34,861 bases of DNA from Microcoleus sp. bin48.metabat.b7b8b9.023 (GTDB lineage: Bacteria > Cyanobacteriota > Cyanobacteriia > Cyanobacteriales > Microcoleaceae): assembly GCF_013299185.1 (NCBI RefSeq), contig NZ_JAAFKG010000071.1, positions 1-34,861 on the forward strand, read 5' to 3'. The position numbers were made by a program, and so were the translations under genes. This document shows, in pieces, positions 1 to 7,790 of this stretch; the stretch's first letter is position 1, and each line of letters begins with the position of its first letter. A model generated the notes under the pieces. It was not told the DNA's origin and did not search any database. It was given only the letters and a program-made list of their open reading frames with translations.

Positions 1-117
1 GCTTTCAATATTTTGTTGAAAGCTTTGAGAGATACCTCCCTGACAGGAGAGCTTGCTGCTTTTTCTGTTTTGCCATACACGGCTATTCTGGGCTTAGTCC
101 GGGATTTACCGGGTTAA
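1..117 (+). CDS. C-terminal fragment of an unidentified protein (cut by window edge)
   Basis: The frame beginning at base 1 is open to a TAA at 115-117 and encodes about 38 residues, including LPYTAILGLVRDLPG. Codon choice (GCT, TTG, TTA) is like the neighbouring genes. I do not recognise the family. A second frame is open from base 3 to a TAA at 237-239. Its part after base 114 also reads like protein (VLQQILRRLETAFVDMQ). Adding one G in the GGG run at 111-113 would join the two into one longer C-terminus, so this may be a gene with a single-base frameshift. It lies upstream of and on the same strand as the SGNH hydrolase, so the two may be co-transcribed. Function unknown. Confidence 0.35.
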   Translation, partial: AFNILLKALRDTSLTGELAAFSVLPYTAILGLVRDLPG

Positions 118-283
118 ATGTATCTGTCAACGCTCAAGTACTCCAACAAATCTTAAGACGACTGGAGACAGCTTTTGTGGATATGCAGCGCAAAGGAATG
201 GGCGATTCGGTTGACTCAATCGCGCGACCAAGTTGCTAAAACCCCGAATTCAGCAGCAGTTTTTCGTTTTCGATCGAGGTTAA

Positions 284-1270
284 TTGTTAAAAGTTGTTCT
301 GATCGTTTTGGGCCTCACCGCAGGATTGTGGGCGACAATCGAAGTGCTGCTGCGCGTGTTGCTGGGTTTTGGCAATCCCTTGATTTATATTGCCGATGCT
401 GAGTGTGGCTATTTGTTGGCGCCGAACCAGAGGGTGCGCCGCTTGGGCAACCGGATCGAGATTAACGAGTATTCGATGCGTAGTGGAGCGATCGCCCCAA
501 GTCCCAAACCCGAAACTCTGCGCGTCTTGCTGTTGGGTGATTCTGTCGCCAACGGCGGTTGGTGGACAGATCAGACAGATACCATCTCGGAAATTATGGT
601 TCGGCAGTTGAGGCTGCAAGTACAGAATCTGACGAGCGATTCACAATCAGGTGCAAAAGTCAACTATTCGGATGTTGAAGTTCTCAACGCTTCAGCCAAT
701 TCTTGGGGGCCGAGGAATCAACTTGCTTATGCGAAGCGGTTTGGTGTTTTTGGAGCAAAGGTTTTGGTGTTGCTGCTGAATACGGACGATTTGTTTGCAT
801 CGGCTCCCTGTGCTGAAGTTGTGGGGCGCGATCGATCTTATCCCGATCGCCAACCTCGATCGGCGACACTAGAGTTATTGAGCCGCTACCTGGTACCAAC
901 ACTGCCGGCTCGCCAATTAGCAGCACCAGCAGCCGAAAGCGATGTAGTCTGCTGCAACTTAGAAGCTATTCGCCAAATCCAGAAAATAGCAGTATCCGCC
1001 AACGTCAAGTTTTTGCTAGCCGTGACGCCCAAGCGGGGCGAATTCGGCGACTCTGGCTCTCGCGACTGGGAAATCAAGGCTAGAGAGCGTCTCGCCGAAC
1101 TCGTCGAACGCGAGAAAATTACTTACATAGATTTTCTTCCCATTTTCAATTGTGCGGCTCAAATTTCAACTTTGTATAGAGACAGCATTCACCTCAGTCC
1201 TCAAGGAAATCAGTTAGTTAGCAAAACCATCAGCCGTCAAATAGTCGCTGTTTTTTCACCTAAATTGTAA
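284..1270 (+). CDS. SGNH/GDSL-type hydrolase, membrane-anchored
   Basis: A 328-residue protein with one N-terminal hydrophobic segment (about residues 3-27), a likely signal anchor, followed by an SGNH fold. The nucleophile block is LLLGDSVANGG with Ser at about residue 87. A block with Asn and Gly follows (NASANSWGPRNQ, about 135-146). The catalytic Asp-His pair is in the C-terminal DSIHLSPQGN. Relatives act as esterases or acetyl-transferring enzymes on polysaccharides and lipids; the substrate here is unknown, but the anchor suggests work on the periplasmic side. The start is TTG at 284, preceded at close spacing by GAGG (276-279). It is followed by about 350 bases of repeat-rich DNA, so it probably ends its transcript. 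Confidence 0.82.
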   Translation: MLKVVLIVLGLTAGLWATIEVLLRVLLGFGNPLIYIADAECGYLLAPNQRVRRLGNRIEINEYSMRSGAIAPSPKPETLRVLLLGDSVANGGWWTDQTDTISEIMVRQLRLQVQNLTSDSQSGAKVNYSDVEVLNASANSWGPRNQLAYAKRFGVFGAKVLVLLLNTDDLFASAPCAEVVGRDRSYPDRQPRSATLELLSRYLVPTLPARQLAAPAAESDVVCCNLEAIRQIQKIAVSANVKFLLAVTPKRGEFGDSGSRDWEIKARERLAELVEREKITYIDFLPIFNCAAQISTLYRDSIHLSPQGNQLVSKTISRQIVAVFSPKL

Positions 1271-1622
1271 TTTGAGTCAAAAACAGATACTTCCCATACT
1301 TAGATTGTAGAGAACCGAAAATTTCAATTTTAGTTCAAGCCCTCAGATTCATCTTTGGAATCAATTCTTTCATCTCAAATCTCAAATTTCAAATCGACTG
1401 TTGCATCCCCCAATAGAGGATGGGAGTCAATCTCAAATTGAAAATAGAAAATCTAAAATCGACTGTTTAAGCCCTCAGATTCACGGAGTTGCAAGTCAAT
1501 CTCAAATTGAAAATCTCAAATCGACTTACATCGAATCCGGTTGCACCCGAACAGTTACCCTCTTCAACGAACAACCAACCCAAACTGTAGAAGCACCCGG
1601 AAACGACACAATTTTTGTCGAT
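1271..1622. repeat. Gene-free stretch with A/T-rich direct repeats
   Basis: This interval between convergent genes holds an imperfect duplicated block. The 15-mer AAGCCCTCAGATTCA occurs at 1337-1351 and 1469-1483. A 21-base unit containing TCAATCTCAAATTG occurs at 1425-1445 and 1494-1514. Several CAAATCGACT copies lie between. Bases from about 1530 into the 3' end of the next gene translate to a protein-like tail (TVTLFNEQPTQTVEAPGND) on the plus strand, but it has no proper start and is joined to repeat sequence. It could be a gene remnant or chance. Confidence 0.6.
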
Positions 1623-2675
1623 TTAGCTAACTTGCAAACTAGACTCTAGCTCTTTGGGATACCAAGCTTGACCGTCGAGAGCCATTTGCTCGATCGAACT
1701 TGCAAGCCGAAGAGCTTTGAGAGCTTGTTCTCCTCCCACAGAAGGCTGGTTGCCACCCCGCACGCAATTAATAAAATGCTCCAATTCTGCGTGGAGCGGT
1801 TCAATATTGCTGGTGTAGACTTTCTCGATCAACCCATCTTGACGGTAAAGCACCTGACCGTAATCCGTCACGTAATTGGCGGTTGTTTGTCGGTGAATCA
1901 AGATTTCGTTGTTGAGAAAATCTGCCTCTGTCAAAGAATTTTTGCAGTGAGCCGCGATTGAACGGAGTTTGCGATGCGTCACCTTGCTGGCAGTCAGAGT
2001 GGCGACAATGCCGTTAGCAAAGTTCAGCGTCGCTGTCACGTAGTCTAAATAACCTGAATCTGAGGCCCTGCTGCCAGTGGCCGTCAGCTTCACCACTGAA
2101 GAATCTGCCAATTCCAAGAGCAAGTCGATGTCATGGATCATTAAATCCAAAACTACCGATACGTCGTTGGCCCGATCGGAATAGGGACTCATCCGGTGAG
2201 CTTCCAATGCCAGTAATTCTTCAGTTTTCAGCACTTTGCCGAGTTCCTGAAAAGCTGGATTGAAGCGCTCGATGTGACCCACTTGTAAAATCCGGTGGGC
2301 TTCAGCAGCCGCATTGACCAAAGATTCGGCTTCAGCAATGCTAGCCGCGATCGGCTTTTCAATTAAAACGTGAACCCCTGCTTGGAGACAAGACATCCCC
2401 ACAGGGTGGTGCAGGCGAGTTGGAACGGCGACGCAAACTGCGTCTACGTGGGCGAGCAAATCCCGGTAGTCTTCAAAGAAGCGAACCCGGTATTTGCTTG
2501 CTACATCAATTCCCCGCTCTACATTTATATCTGCAACACCCACGAGCTCGATATCTTTGAGCAAGCTCAGAACTCGCGTGTGGTGCTGCCCCATATTGCC
2601 AACTCCAATAACCCCAATGCGGAGGGGTTCGAGTTGACTTCGCTGACCGAAAACATTTCCGTATCCCAATGACAT
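1623..2675 (-). CDS. Gfo/Idh/MocA family NAD(P)-dependent oxidoreductase
   Basis: An oxidoreductase of about 350 residues. The N-terminal Rossmann domain begins LRIGVIGVGNMGQHH (GxGxxG) and continues through AVCVAVPTRLHH and the family signature IEKPIAAS (Lys-Pro of the EKP motif). The C-terminal domain carries DLMIHDIDLLLEL, which supplies the catalytic-region His/Asp. Members oxidise or reduce sugars and inositols with NAD(P); many cyanobacterial relatives work in nucleotide-sugar or surface-polysaccharide pathways, but the substrate cannot be read from sequence. I prefer the ATG at 2675 (MSLGYGNVFG). An in-frame TTG at 2717 would add 14 residues. The gene converges with the SGNH hydrolase. 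Confidence 0.88.
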   Translation of the reverse strand: MSLGYGNVFGQRSQLEPLRIGVIGVGNMGQHHTRVLSLLKDIELVGVADINVERGIDVASKYRVRFFEDYRDLLAHVDAVCVAVPTRLHHPVGMSCLQAGVHVLIEKPIAASIAEAESLVNAAAEAHRILQVGHIERFNPAFQELGKVLKTEELLALEAHRMSPYSDRANDVSVVLDLMIHDIDLLLELADSSVVKLTATGSRASDSGYLDYVTATLNFANGIVATLTASKVTHRKLRSIAAHCKNSLTEADFLNNEILIHRQTTANYVTDYGQVLYRQDGLIEKVYTSNIEPLHAELEHFINCVRGGNQPSVGGEQALKALRLASSIEQMALDGQAWYPKELESSLQVS

Positions 2676-2717
2676 CCTATCTAGCACTCCTGGATTCTCC
2701 TCCACCACAGGAATCAA

Positions 2718-3192
2718 GCCCGTTGGCTTCCCGATCGACTCACAGCCATCCAGATAGTACCACAGTCAAACTATTTGTGAAGAATTTCTAAGACAAGTGA
2801 AGAAGAAACAGGGAAGAAGGCAGGCGACAGAAGGCAGACTGCAAAAGGCAGTAGGAACCCGATCCCTTTTCAGGGAATTGGGTATTGACAAAAGCACTAA
2901 AATATGGTGTTTGAATCTGTGAAGCATAGCTATCCCGATCGCGAATCGCCCGCCACATCGCCACAATACAAACCGATCGGCATATTTTTCCAGGACGATC
3001 GAACATTTCTCTTGTTTTGGCAAAAAATTCCCAGTCAACAAGTAGCAAATAATACAAATTTGGGAGAAATCGCATCCGTAGTAATTCGATAGTGAGATTG
3101 GGCAATCTTTGAATTCAAAAGAATTTATGTTAAGAATGCGGAGACTTATTGGCGATCGCTGTCTGCAACAAACTAAACTTAAGTAAAATCTG
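2718..3192. other. Intergenic region, no gene seen
   Basis: About 475 bases between divergently transcribed genes. The part at 2795-2860 is purine-rich with repeated AGAAGGCAG-like words. HIP1-like GCGATCGC occurs at about 3152. Short open frames here have no protein-like composition. Promoters for both flanking genes must lie here, but I see no confident -35/-10 pair. Confidence 0.5.
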
Positions 3193-3204
3193 ATGAGGCC
3201 GACT

Positions 3205-3840
3205 ATGAATCAAAAACAAAGGCAGAGATTAGGAAGTGCGATCGCCAGCACAATTTTAAGTTATGCAGCGTTGTCATTGGTAGGAGTAGACAAAGCACAA
3301 GCCGCCGTACTCACCTACAATTTTCAAGTGGAAAAGGGTGGAGGTAGTGGTTTTTTTAAGTTTAGTGATTCCTCACTGACAGGAATAGGATATGAAAAAA
3401 TCGCAGTTGGTGAGGGAAGATTTAACACCCCTATCAGGGTCTATGAAAATGACTATGATTTAGCAGGGGCTATAGCTTTATTTAATCAAGGGAATTTTCG
3501 CGGACTGCAAGCATCGGGTGTGGAGTATGCGACGAGAGAAGAGGAACGAGGAGGGACTGATTACATTAAGTTTCAGAGCAGCGCAACCTGGTATATGGGT
3601 ACCGAGGAGGCGAGCAATCTTGCGTGGGCATCTTATTTCTGGGGGTATGGTGAGACAATAGTTAGCAACAGGGAGCGTTATTTGGGCAGAGGTCGTACAA
3701 TTATCAGCAGTGCGCGGGTTTCTTACTCCCTAGTGGATACCGCACCAGAACCAGTTCCCGAACCCATAACTGCTGGGGGGACAGCTTTAGCATTGGCAGG
3801 TTTAAGCTGGTTGAAACACAAGCAAAAAATGGCAGCTTGA
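3205..3840 (+). CDS. PEP-CTERM sorting domain protein (exported)
   Basis: About 211 residues. A basic N-terminus (NQKQRQR) and hydrophobic stretch ending near DKAQAA form a signal peptide. The mature part is rich in Gly, Tyr and Ser and resembles other cyanobacterial secreted proteins without a recognisable enzyme motif. The C-terminus has the tripartite PEP-CTERM signal: a VPEP motif, a hydrophobic helix (ITAGGTALALAGLSWL) and a basic tail (KHKQK). Such proteins are expected to be processed by an exosortase and displayed at the surface or in exopolysaccharide. GAGG at 3195-3198 sits six bases before the ATG at 3205, so I prefer this start over the upstream in-frame ATG at 3193. No exosortase gene lies in the window. 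Confidence 0.8.
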   Translation: MNQKQRQRLGSAIASTILSYAALSLVGVDKAQAAVLTYNFQVEKGGGSGFFKFSDSSLTGIGYEKIAVGEGRFNTPIRVYENDYDLAGAIALFNQGNFRGLQASGVEYATREEERGGTDYIKFQSSATWYMGTEEASNLAWASYFWGYGETIVSNRERYLGRGRTIISSARVSYSLVDTAPEPVPEPITAGGTALALAGLSWLKHKQKMAA

Positions 3841-3874
3841 CGCGTGCGACTGTTAACAATTAAGCAGTCAGCAA

Positions 3875-5212
3875 TCATTTTTCGGAAAATATTCGAGTTG
3901 CAAAATTTTGCGATCGATTGGGAGACAAAGCCCGAGCTTTCAAAATTGCTGCTACTAAAAACGCATAGGACAAAACTCCCACTAATGCCAGCAAAATTAC
4001 GCTGACTGCACCTGACGCATTCCATAAAGCGTGAAGTGCGGAAGCGCTAAAATAACCTACGCCTAAAATTTGCCAGCGCTTCGTGGGTTTGAGGGCGCTC
4101 AAACCGATGAAATATCCCAAATAGCCGCTGTAAGCCATGTGTCCGGCGGCGGAACCCAAAATTCGGGGAATGAGCAACTGCAATCCTACTAATTGTCCGG
4201 CTTCGGGCCCTGCTTGCAAGGTGACATTTTGGATAATATGGGGGACGTACTGCCCGAGAGTTTCTAATAGTGTAAAACCGACTGCTGAGGCACTTCCTAA
4301 CAGGATTCCGTCTAAAGGTTCCCAAATGCCGATGCGATCGCGCCACGGATTTTTTAGCAAATTTCCCAGAAGCATTGCTCCTAAAACGGGCAAGGCTTTC
4401 AGCAATTCTTCCATCAGACCCGCCCCGAAGAACATTCTGATCGAAAAAGACAAAAAATTGATTTCTTCGCCTTCTGCGGGCAAGCGACCGGGCAAAATTT
4501 CTCTAAATACTAAGATAAATCCAATCAATAAGGGGCTGAGCAATATCAGAACTGTAGCTAAAGCTGTACCAAGTAATACCCACCACGGCTTGTGTTTGCC
4601 GCACAGTTGATAGATAAAGTAGTAAGCGGCACCGGCGATGTAAGCTGACAGCAGAAAGTTGAATGCTGGGGGATTTCCGACGGCCACAAACAGCGACACG
4701 ACAAAGATAACTGTGGCAATACCTGGATATAAGTAGGCTTTTTGACTTAATTGTTTGCCCGTGGAGGCGATCGGGAATAATTGAGTTAAAGTAAGAGCGT
4801 CTTTTTCACTGACCGGAAAATTGCCCGTTTTTGTGGCGGGGAATCCGGGTTTCGTTGGGTTTGGGGTTGCGGGAGATTCAAATATGAATTCTGGGCCGTC
4901 TTGGCCGAGACTGATGCGATCGCCTGTTTCTAATGTTTGACAGCCTTCGAGCTTTTGGCCGTTGATATAAGTTCCGTTAGCGCTGTTGAGGTCGCAAATT
5001 TGCCATCTCGTCCAATTACCGTGAGTTAAGGGACGGACTGCGGCATGGCGGCGGGAAACCATGCCGTGGGCGATCGACTCTAAAGCTATTTGACAATTGC
5101 GATCGCGCCCGATCGCCACTTCTCCATATTCTGAAAGTTGGTACTTGGACGCTGGCCCCGACGCAGCGCCTTTGGCGGGCACTTGTCGCAGAAATCCGAT
5201 TTCATTAGTCAT
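3875..5212 (-). CDS. FHA domain fused to PrsW-type intramembrane metalloprotease
   Basis: 445 residues. Residues about 30-112 form a forkhead-associated domain (AIGRDRNC, SRRH, NSANGTYING), which binds phosphothreonine peptides. A Pro-rich linker (114-130) leads to a membrane domain with about eight hydrophobic segments from residue 160 on. This has the PrsW/CPBP-type motifs: EELLK (Glu268-Glu269, Lys272), FTLLE (Phe313-Glu317), a His in a membrane segment (GSAAGHMAY, His358), and SALHALWN (His394, Asn398). In Bacillus, PrsW starts anti-sigma factor cleavage by site-1 cutting. The FHA fusion implies recruitment of phosphorylated substrates by Ser/Thr kinases, which is inference. The start ATG at 5212 lies next to a heptamer repeat block. 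Confidence 0.88.
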   Translation of the reverse strand: MTNEIGFLRQVPAKGAASGPASKYQLSEYGEVAIGRDRNCQIALESIAHGMVSRRHAAVRPLTHGNWTRWQICDLNSANGTYINGQKLEGCQTLETGDRISLGQDGPEFIFESPATPNPTKPGFPATKTGNFPVSEKDALTLTQLFPIASTGKQLSQKAYLYPGIATVIFVVSLFVAVGNPPAFNFLLSAYIAGAAYYFIYQLCGKHKPWWVLLGTALATVLILLSPLLIGFILVFREILPGRLPAEGEEINFLSFSIRMFFGAGLMEELLKALPVLGAMLLGNLLKNPWRDRIGIWEPLDGILLGSASAVGFTLLETLGQYVPHIIQNVTLQAGPEAGQLVGLQLLIPRILGSAAGHMAYSGYLGYFIGLSALKPTKRWQILGVGYFSASALHALWNASGAVSVILLALVGVLSYAFLVAAILKARALSPNRSQNFATRIFSEK

Positions 5213-5340
5213 CAGTCATTAGTTATTTGTTATTTGTTATTTGTTTTTGGTTATTTGTTTTTGGTTATTTGTTTTTGGTTATTTGTTTTTGGTTATTTGT
5301 TTTTGGTTATTTGTTGTTATTTGTTTTTAGTTGTTGGTTG
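5213..5340. repeat. STRR heptamer block (GTTATTT / GTTTTTG)
   Basis: A run of alternating heptamers GTTATTT and GTTTTTG, so the effective period is 14 bases with about five regular copies. It starts directly upstream of the FHA-PrsW start codon and so occupies its 5' leader. The open frames that cross it (hydrophobic LFVFGY repeats) are artefacts of the seven-base period and not genes. Confidence 0.85.
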
Positions 5341-5455
5341 TTAAGCTGTCACGCATTTAAATTGCATATTCAGGGCGGGCGGGACGCCCAACCCCTACTC
5401 CCCACAAAACGGGAAACTGTTTTTTTGACATTCAATTTAAATGCACAACAGCTTA
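5341..5455. repeat. Inverted-repeat element (MITE-like), copy 1
   Basis: A 115-bp element with imperfect terminal inverted repeats. The left arm TAAGCTGTCACGCATTTAAA is matched at the right end by the complement of TTTAAATGCACAACAGCTTA, with two mismatches in the first 24 bases. A related element with the same arms lies at 21729-21853. The interior is unlike between the copies, which suggests either old MITEs or ends mobilised by an absent transposase. Confidence 0.6.
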
Positions 5456-5690
5456 CTCATCACTCATCACTCATCACTCATCAGTTATTAGTTATTAGTT
5501 GTTAATTATTAGTTATTTGTTGTTTTTGATTGATGCTCGGCGAGCAGTTATTAGTTATTCGTAACAATCAACAACTAACCAGTAACACTCAAGAACTAGA
5601 AATCAACAACAAGTAATACAGGCAAACTCACCAATAACCAATAACCAAGAACAACTAACTACTAACAACTAACTAATGACTAATGACTAA
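5456..5690. repeat. STRR heptamer block in both polarities
   Basis: First TCACTCA (about four copies) and GTTATTA units. From about 5565 on come the complementary words (ACAACTA, ATAACCA, CTAATGA). The left and right halves of 5213-5690 are therefore roughly complementary and could pair as a long imperfect hairpin with the inverted-repeat element near its centre. No gene is present. Confidence 0.7.
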
Positions 5691-5894
5691 TCATAAATTT
5701 GCTCTGGCATCCTGAACGGCTGCATAGAAAAATATGCCTGTGAGCGGTACGCTGAGGGCGAGGATGATGCCGGTAACTACATTGCCGAGTTGAGCTTCTC
5801 CCGAAGACAGCTCAAAGATTGAGCCGACTGCGGCGATCGCAGTGATGCACGAAAGAGCTAACAATAAACCACTTTTGGGAGTTCCTGCCATCAT
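5691..5894 (-). CDS. Small two-helix membrane protein, translationally coupled to def
   Basis: 67 residues with two hydrophobic segments (about residues 8-26, LLLALSCITAIAAVGSIFEL, and 37-60, VVTGIILALSVPLTGIFF) and a short charged tail (QDARANL). I do not recognise a named family. The start codon overlaps the deformylase stop in an ATGA arrangement (5891-5894), a strong sign of translational coupling, so it is very likely a real gene in the def operon. Its function is unknown; a small thylakoid or plasma-membrane protein is the simplest reading. Confidence 0.75.
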   Translation of the reverse strand: MMAGTPKSGLLLALSCITAIAAVGSIFELSSGEAQLGNVVTGIILALSVPLTGIFFYAAVQDARANL

Positions 5895-6451
5895 ACTGAT
5901 TTTACTGCCTTAGGCGAAAATTTTTTCTTGACTAATTCTTCATTCAGTGCGAGCTTGTTTTCTACTCTATCTACAAACAGCACTCCGTTGAGGTGATCCA
6001 TTTCGTGCTGAATTGCCCTCGACAATAAATCTGTCGCTTTCAGGGTTTGCGGGCGGCCGAATTCGTCGCGAAATGACACTTCAATGACTTCTGGGCGTTT
6101 GACATCAAAATAGACTCCCGGAATGCTCAAACACCCTTCTTGCAAGATGCAGATATCGCCGCTGCTACTTTTGATGGTGGGGTTGATCAAAACCAATGGG
6201 GGTGTGGCGGGATTGTCGGGTTCGCAGTCGAGTACGATTACTTGTTTGTTGACTCCGACTTGGGGGGCGGCCAAACCGATGCCGTCGGCACTGTACATGG
6301 TTTGCAGCATTTCTCGGACTAGCTGCCGAATTTCTGCATCGATGCTGCTGACGCGCTTTGCTGGCTGCCGCAGGACGCGATCGCCTAAAGTGTGTATTGT
6401 TAGGGGCGGTTTTTCTAACTTTTTCTTTTCAACCAAAACCTGAACCGTCAT
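5891..6451 (-). CDS. def: Peptide deformylase
   Basis: 186 residues. It removes the N-formyl group from nascent proteins and is a cytosolic Fe(II)/Zn(II) enzyme. All three family motifs are intact: GIGLAAPQVG (residues 57-66), EGCLSIPG (105-112, metal ligand Cys107) and QHEMDHLNG (148-156, ligands His149 and His153, catalytic Glu150). The N-terminal extension before LTIHTLGDRVLR is short. The gene overlaps the following 67-residue membrane protein gene by four bases. Confidence 0.97.
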   Translation of the reverse strand: MTVQVLVEKKKLEKPPLTIHTLGDRVLRQPAKRVSSIDAEIRQLVREMLQTMYSADGIGLAAPQVGVNKQVIVLDCEPDNPATPPLVLINPTIKSSSGDICILQEGCLSIPGVYFDVKRPEVIEVSFRDEFGRPQTLKATDLLSRAIQHEMDHLNGVLFVDRVENKLALNEELVKKKFSPKAVKSV

Positions 6452-6552
6452 AAAACCTCGCGAGATGTTTGGAAACCCCCAACGAAAGCGGTTGGGGGAT
6501 TACATGGGAACCAATACTATTATTTTCAATATTAATCTAATTTTAAGTAGCT

Positions 6553-7065
6553 ATGACTGGAAACGCACCAAACCAACGGCCTGTTATTTCTCTGGGGCTT
6601 TCGCCTGTTTTATTGGCGGTAGAGCTTGCGGGGGCGATCGCGATTTTAGTGTCGATTTTGCCGATCGTACAATTTTGGGCGGTTTTGCCCGATCGCATTC
6701 CAATTCACTTCGGCTTGGGGGGACAGCCTGATGCTTTGGGCGACAAGGTGATGATTTGGATGCTGCCAGCAGTGGCTGCTTTTATTTTTGTGGTTTTAAC
6801 TGCGGTATCGCGCTATCCACATACTTTTAACTATCCGGTACGGATTACTCAGGAAAATGCGCGCAGACAATATCTCTTGGGGCGAAGCCTTTTGGTTTGG
6901 CTGAAGGCGGAGATTTGTTGGTTGTTTGCTTTTATCGTGCGCCAGCAAATTCTTGTGGCTTTGGGGAATGCTCAAACTCTTAGTGTAGAATTGGTCTTTG
7001 GGCTAACTTTTGTGATATTTGCGACGGTTAGTGTGTATTTAGTCAGGGCTTATTTGGCTCGCTAG
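6553..7065 (+). CDS. DUF1648 domain membrane protein
   Basis: 170 residues. The region LPDRIPIHFGLGGQPDALGDKVMI is the DUF1648 signature (PxxIPxHFxxxGxPD) found at the N-terminus of SdpI-like immunity proteins and of many small membrane proteins. There are about four hydrophobic segments (residues 13-38, 57-77, 110-127, 145-166). It lacks the later SdpI domain, so immunity function should not be assumed. It is divergent from def and converges on the aspartic protease gene, with a perfect hairpin between. Confidence 0.8.
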   Translation: MTGNAPNQRPVISLGLSPVLLAVELAGAIAILVSILPIVQFWAVLPDRIPIHFGLGGQPDALGDKVMIWMLPAVAAFIFVVLTAVSRYPHTFNYPVRITQENARRQYLLGRSLLVWLKAEICWLFAFIVRQQILVALGNAQTLSVELVFGLTFVIFATVSVYLVRAYLAR

Positions 7066-7089
7066 GTGCAAGCAAAATTTTTCATATAA

Positions 7090-7155
7090 AAAGGTTTGAT
7101 CCTTCGGACTTTAGTCCGCATTAAGAAGGACTAAAGTCCGAAGGATCAAACCTTT
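7090..7155. terminator. Perfect 28-bp inverted repeat between convergent genes
   Basis: Arm 1 is 7090-7117 and arm 2 is 7128-7155. They are exact reverse complements with a 10-base loop. It begins 24 bases after the DUF1648 stop and ends 3 bases before the stop of the opposite gene, so it could stop transcription from both sides. Its inner part is the GGACTTTAGTCC palindrome that also makes up the repeats at 19138, 21200 and 31245, so it is probably two facing copies of that dispersed repeat. Confidence 0.75.
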
Positions 7156-7158
7156 CAA

Positions 7159-7614
7159 CTAAGCCATTAGATATGTTTGCTGATTGTTCATCGGCAATAC
7201 TCGCAACTGTCTATTTTTCAAATCGGGTTCTAATCCTAGTTCTTCCATCGGAATCACGCCCAGCAAAACAGCGGCAACGCCTTCTGGCAATTCTAAACAA
7301 TCAAATCTACCTTCTCTGCCTGCTACCATAATTTGAGCGTCGGCAAAAATTCGACCTTTTTTGATGCCAGCCGATGTTTCTACATCTCTTTCTCCTACTT
7401 GTATTAAGCCTAACTGGCTAATAATAGGAGCTGGCAAGGAAAGCAGAGTTGCTCCGGTATCGACAACAACATTATTGAGAATAACAGAGCGAACTTCCTC
7501 GGCAGAAATAAATCCCCGCTCGGCCATAACTCGATCGATGCGATTCGTGACGGTGATTGTAGTGATTACTTGACCCTTTTGTTTGCCTTGAAGATTGGGG
7601 AGTACCAGGGTCAT
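7159..7614 (-). CDS. Retropepsin-like (clan AA) aspartic protease
   Basis: 151 residues. The catalytic motif NVVVDTGATLLSLP (Asp at about residue 52) followed by the hydrophobic-hydrophobic-Gly block AAVLLGVIPMEELGLEPDL is the pattern of single-domain retropepsin-like proteases, which act as dimers. Cyanobacteria often carry these as small stand-alone genes; the substrate is not known. Upstream of its start lies the solo tnpB element, which has inserted between this gene and 9089 and may have moved its promoter. Confidence 0.82.
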   Translation of the reverse strand: MTLVLPNLQGKQKGQVITTITVTNRIDRVMAERGFISAEEVRSVILNNVVVDTGATLLSLPAPIISQLGLIQVGERDVETSAGIKKGRIFADAQIMVAGREGRFDCLELPEGVAAVLLGVIPMEELGLEPDLKNRQLRVLPMNNQQTYLMA

Positions 7615-7656
7615 ATTATTTTACCTCTTTGAGTGTAATTACTGGATATTTCTATT

Positions 7657-7790
7657 TTGACACTCCTCGGCAGTCAGGGCGCGAGGATTCTTGGATCAAT
7701 CAGTCGATTTGCTTGTTGATGCTGCCACCAACGAGTAGAGATCGGTCTGTCCCCAAGCGTTAATTTCGGCGTGCCCCGCCGTATTCAAAT
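7657..7790 (-). ncRNA. Predicted TnpB guide RNA (reRNA/omegaRNA)
   Basis: In this family the guide RNA is made from the 3' end of tnpB and the right end of the element, and its guide is the flanking host sequence. Here the scaffold would end at GTGTCAA (7663-7657, minus). The guide would be AATAGAAATATCCAGTAATT (complement of 7637-7656), with TTAC as the target-adjacent motif. The 5' limit is a guess. Confidence 0.45.

Noticed and set aside
1401..1649. 82-residue plus-strand frame
   Set aside because: Its first half is repeat DNA and its end overlaps the 3' end of the oxidoreductase gene. Only the tail looks protein-like, so it is noted only as a possible remnant.
5138..5505. Hydrophobic frames with repeated LFVFGY
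   Set aside because: They are translations of seven-base tandem repeats, without a start site or homology-like features.
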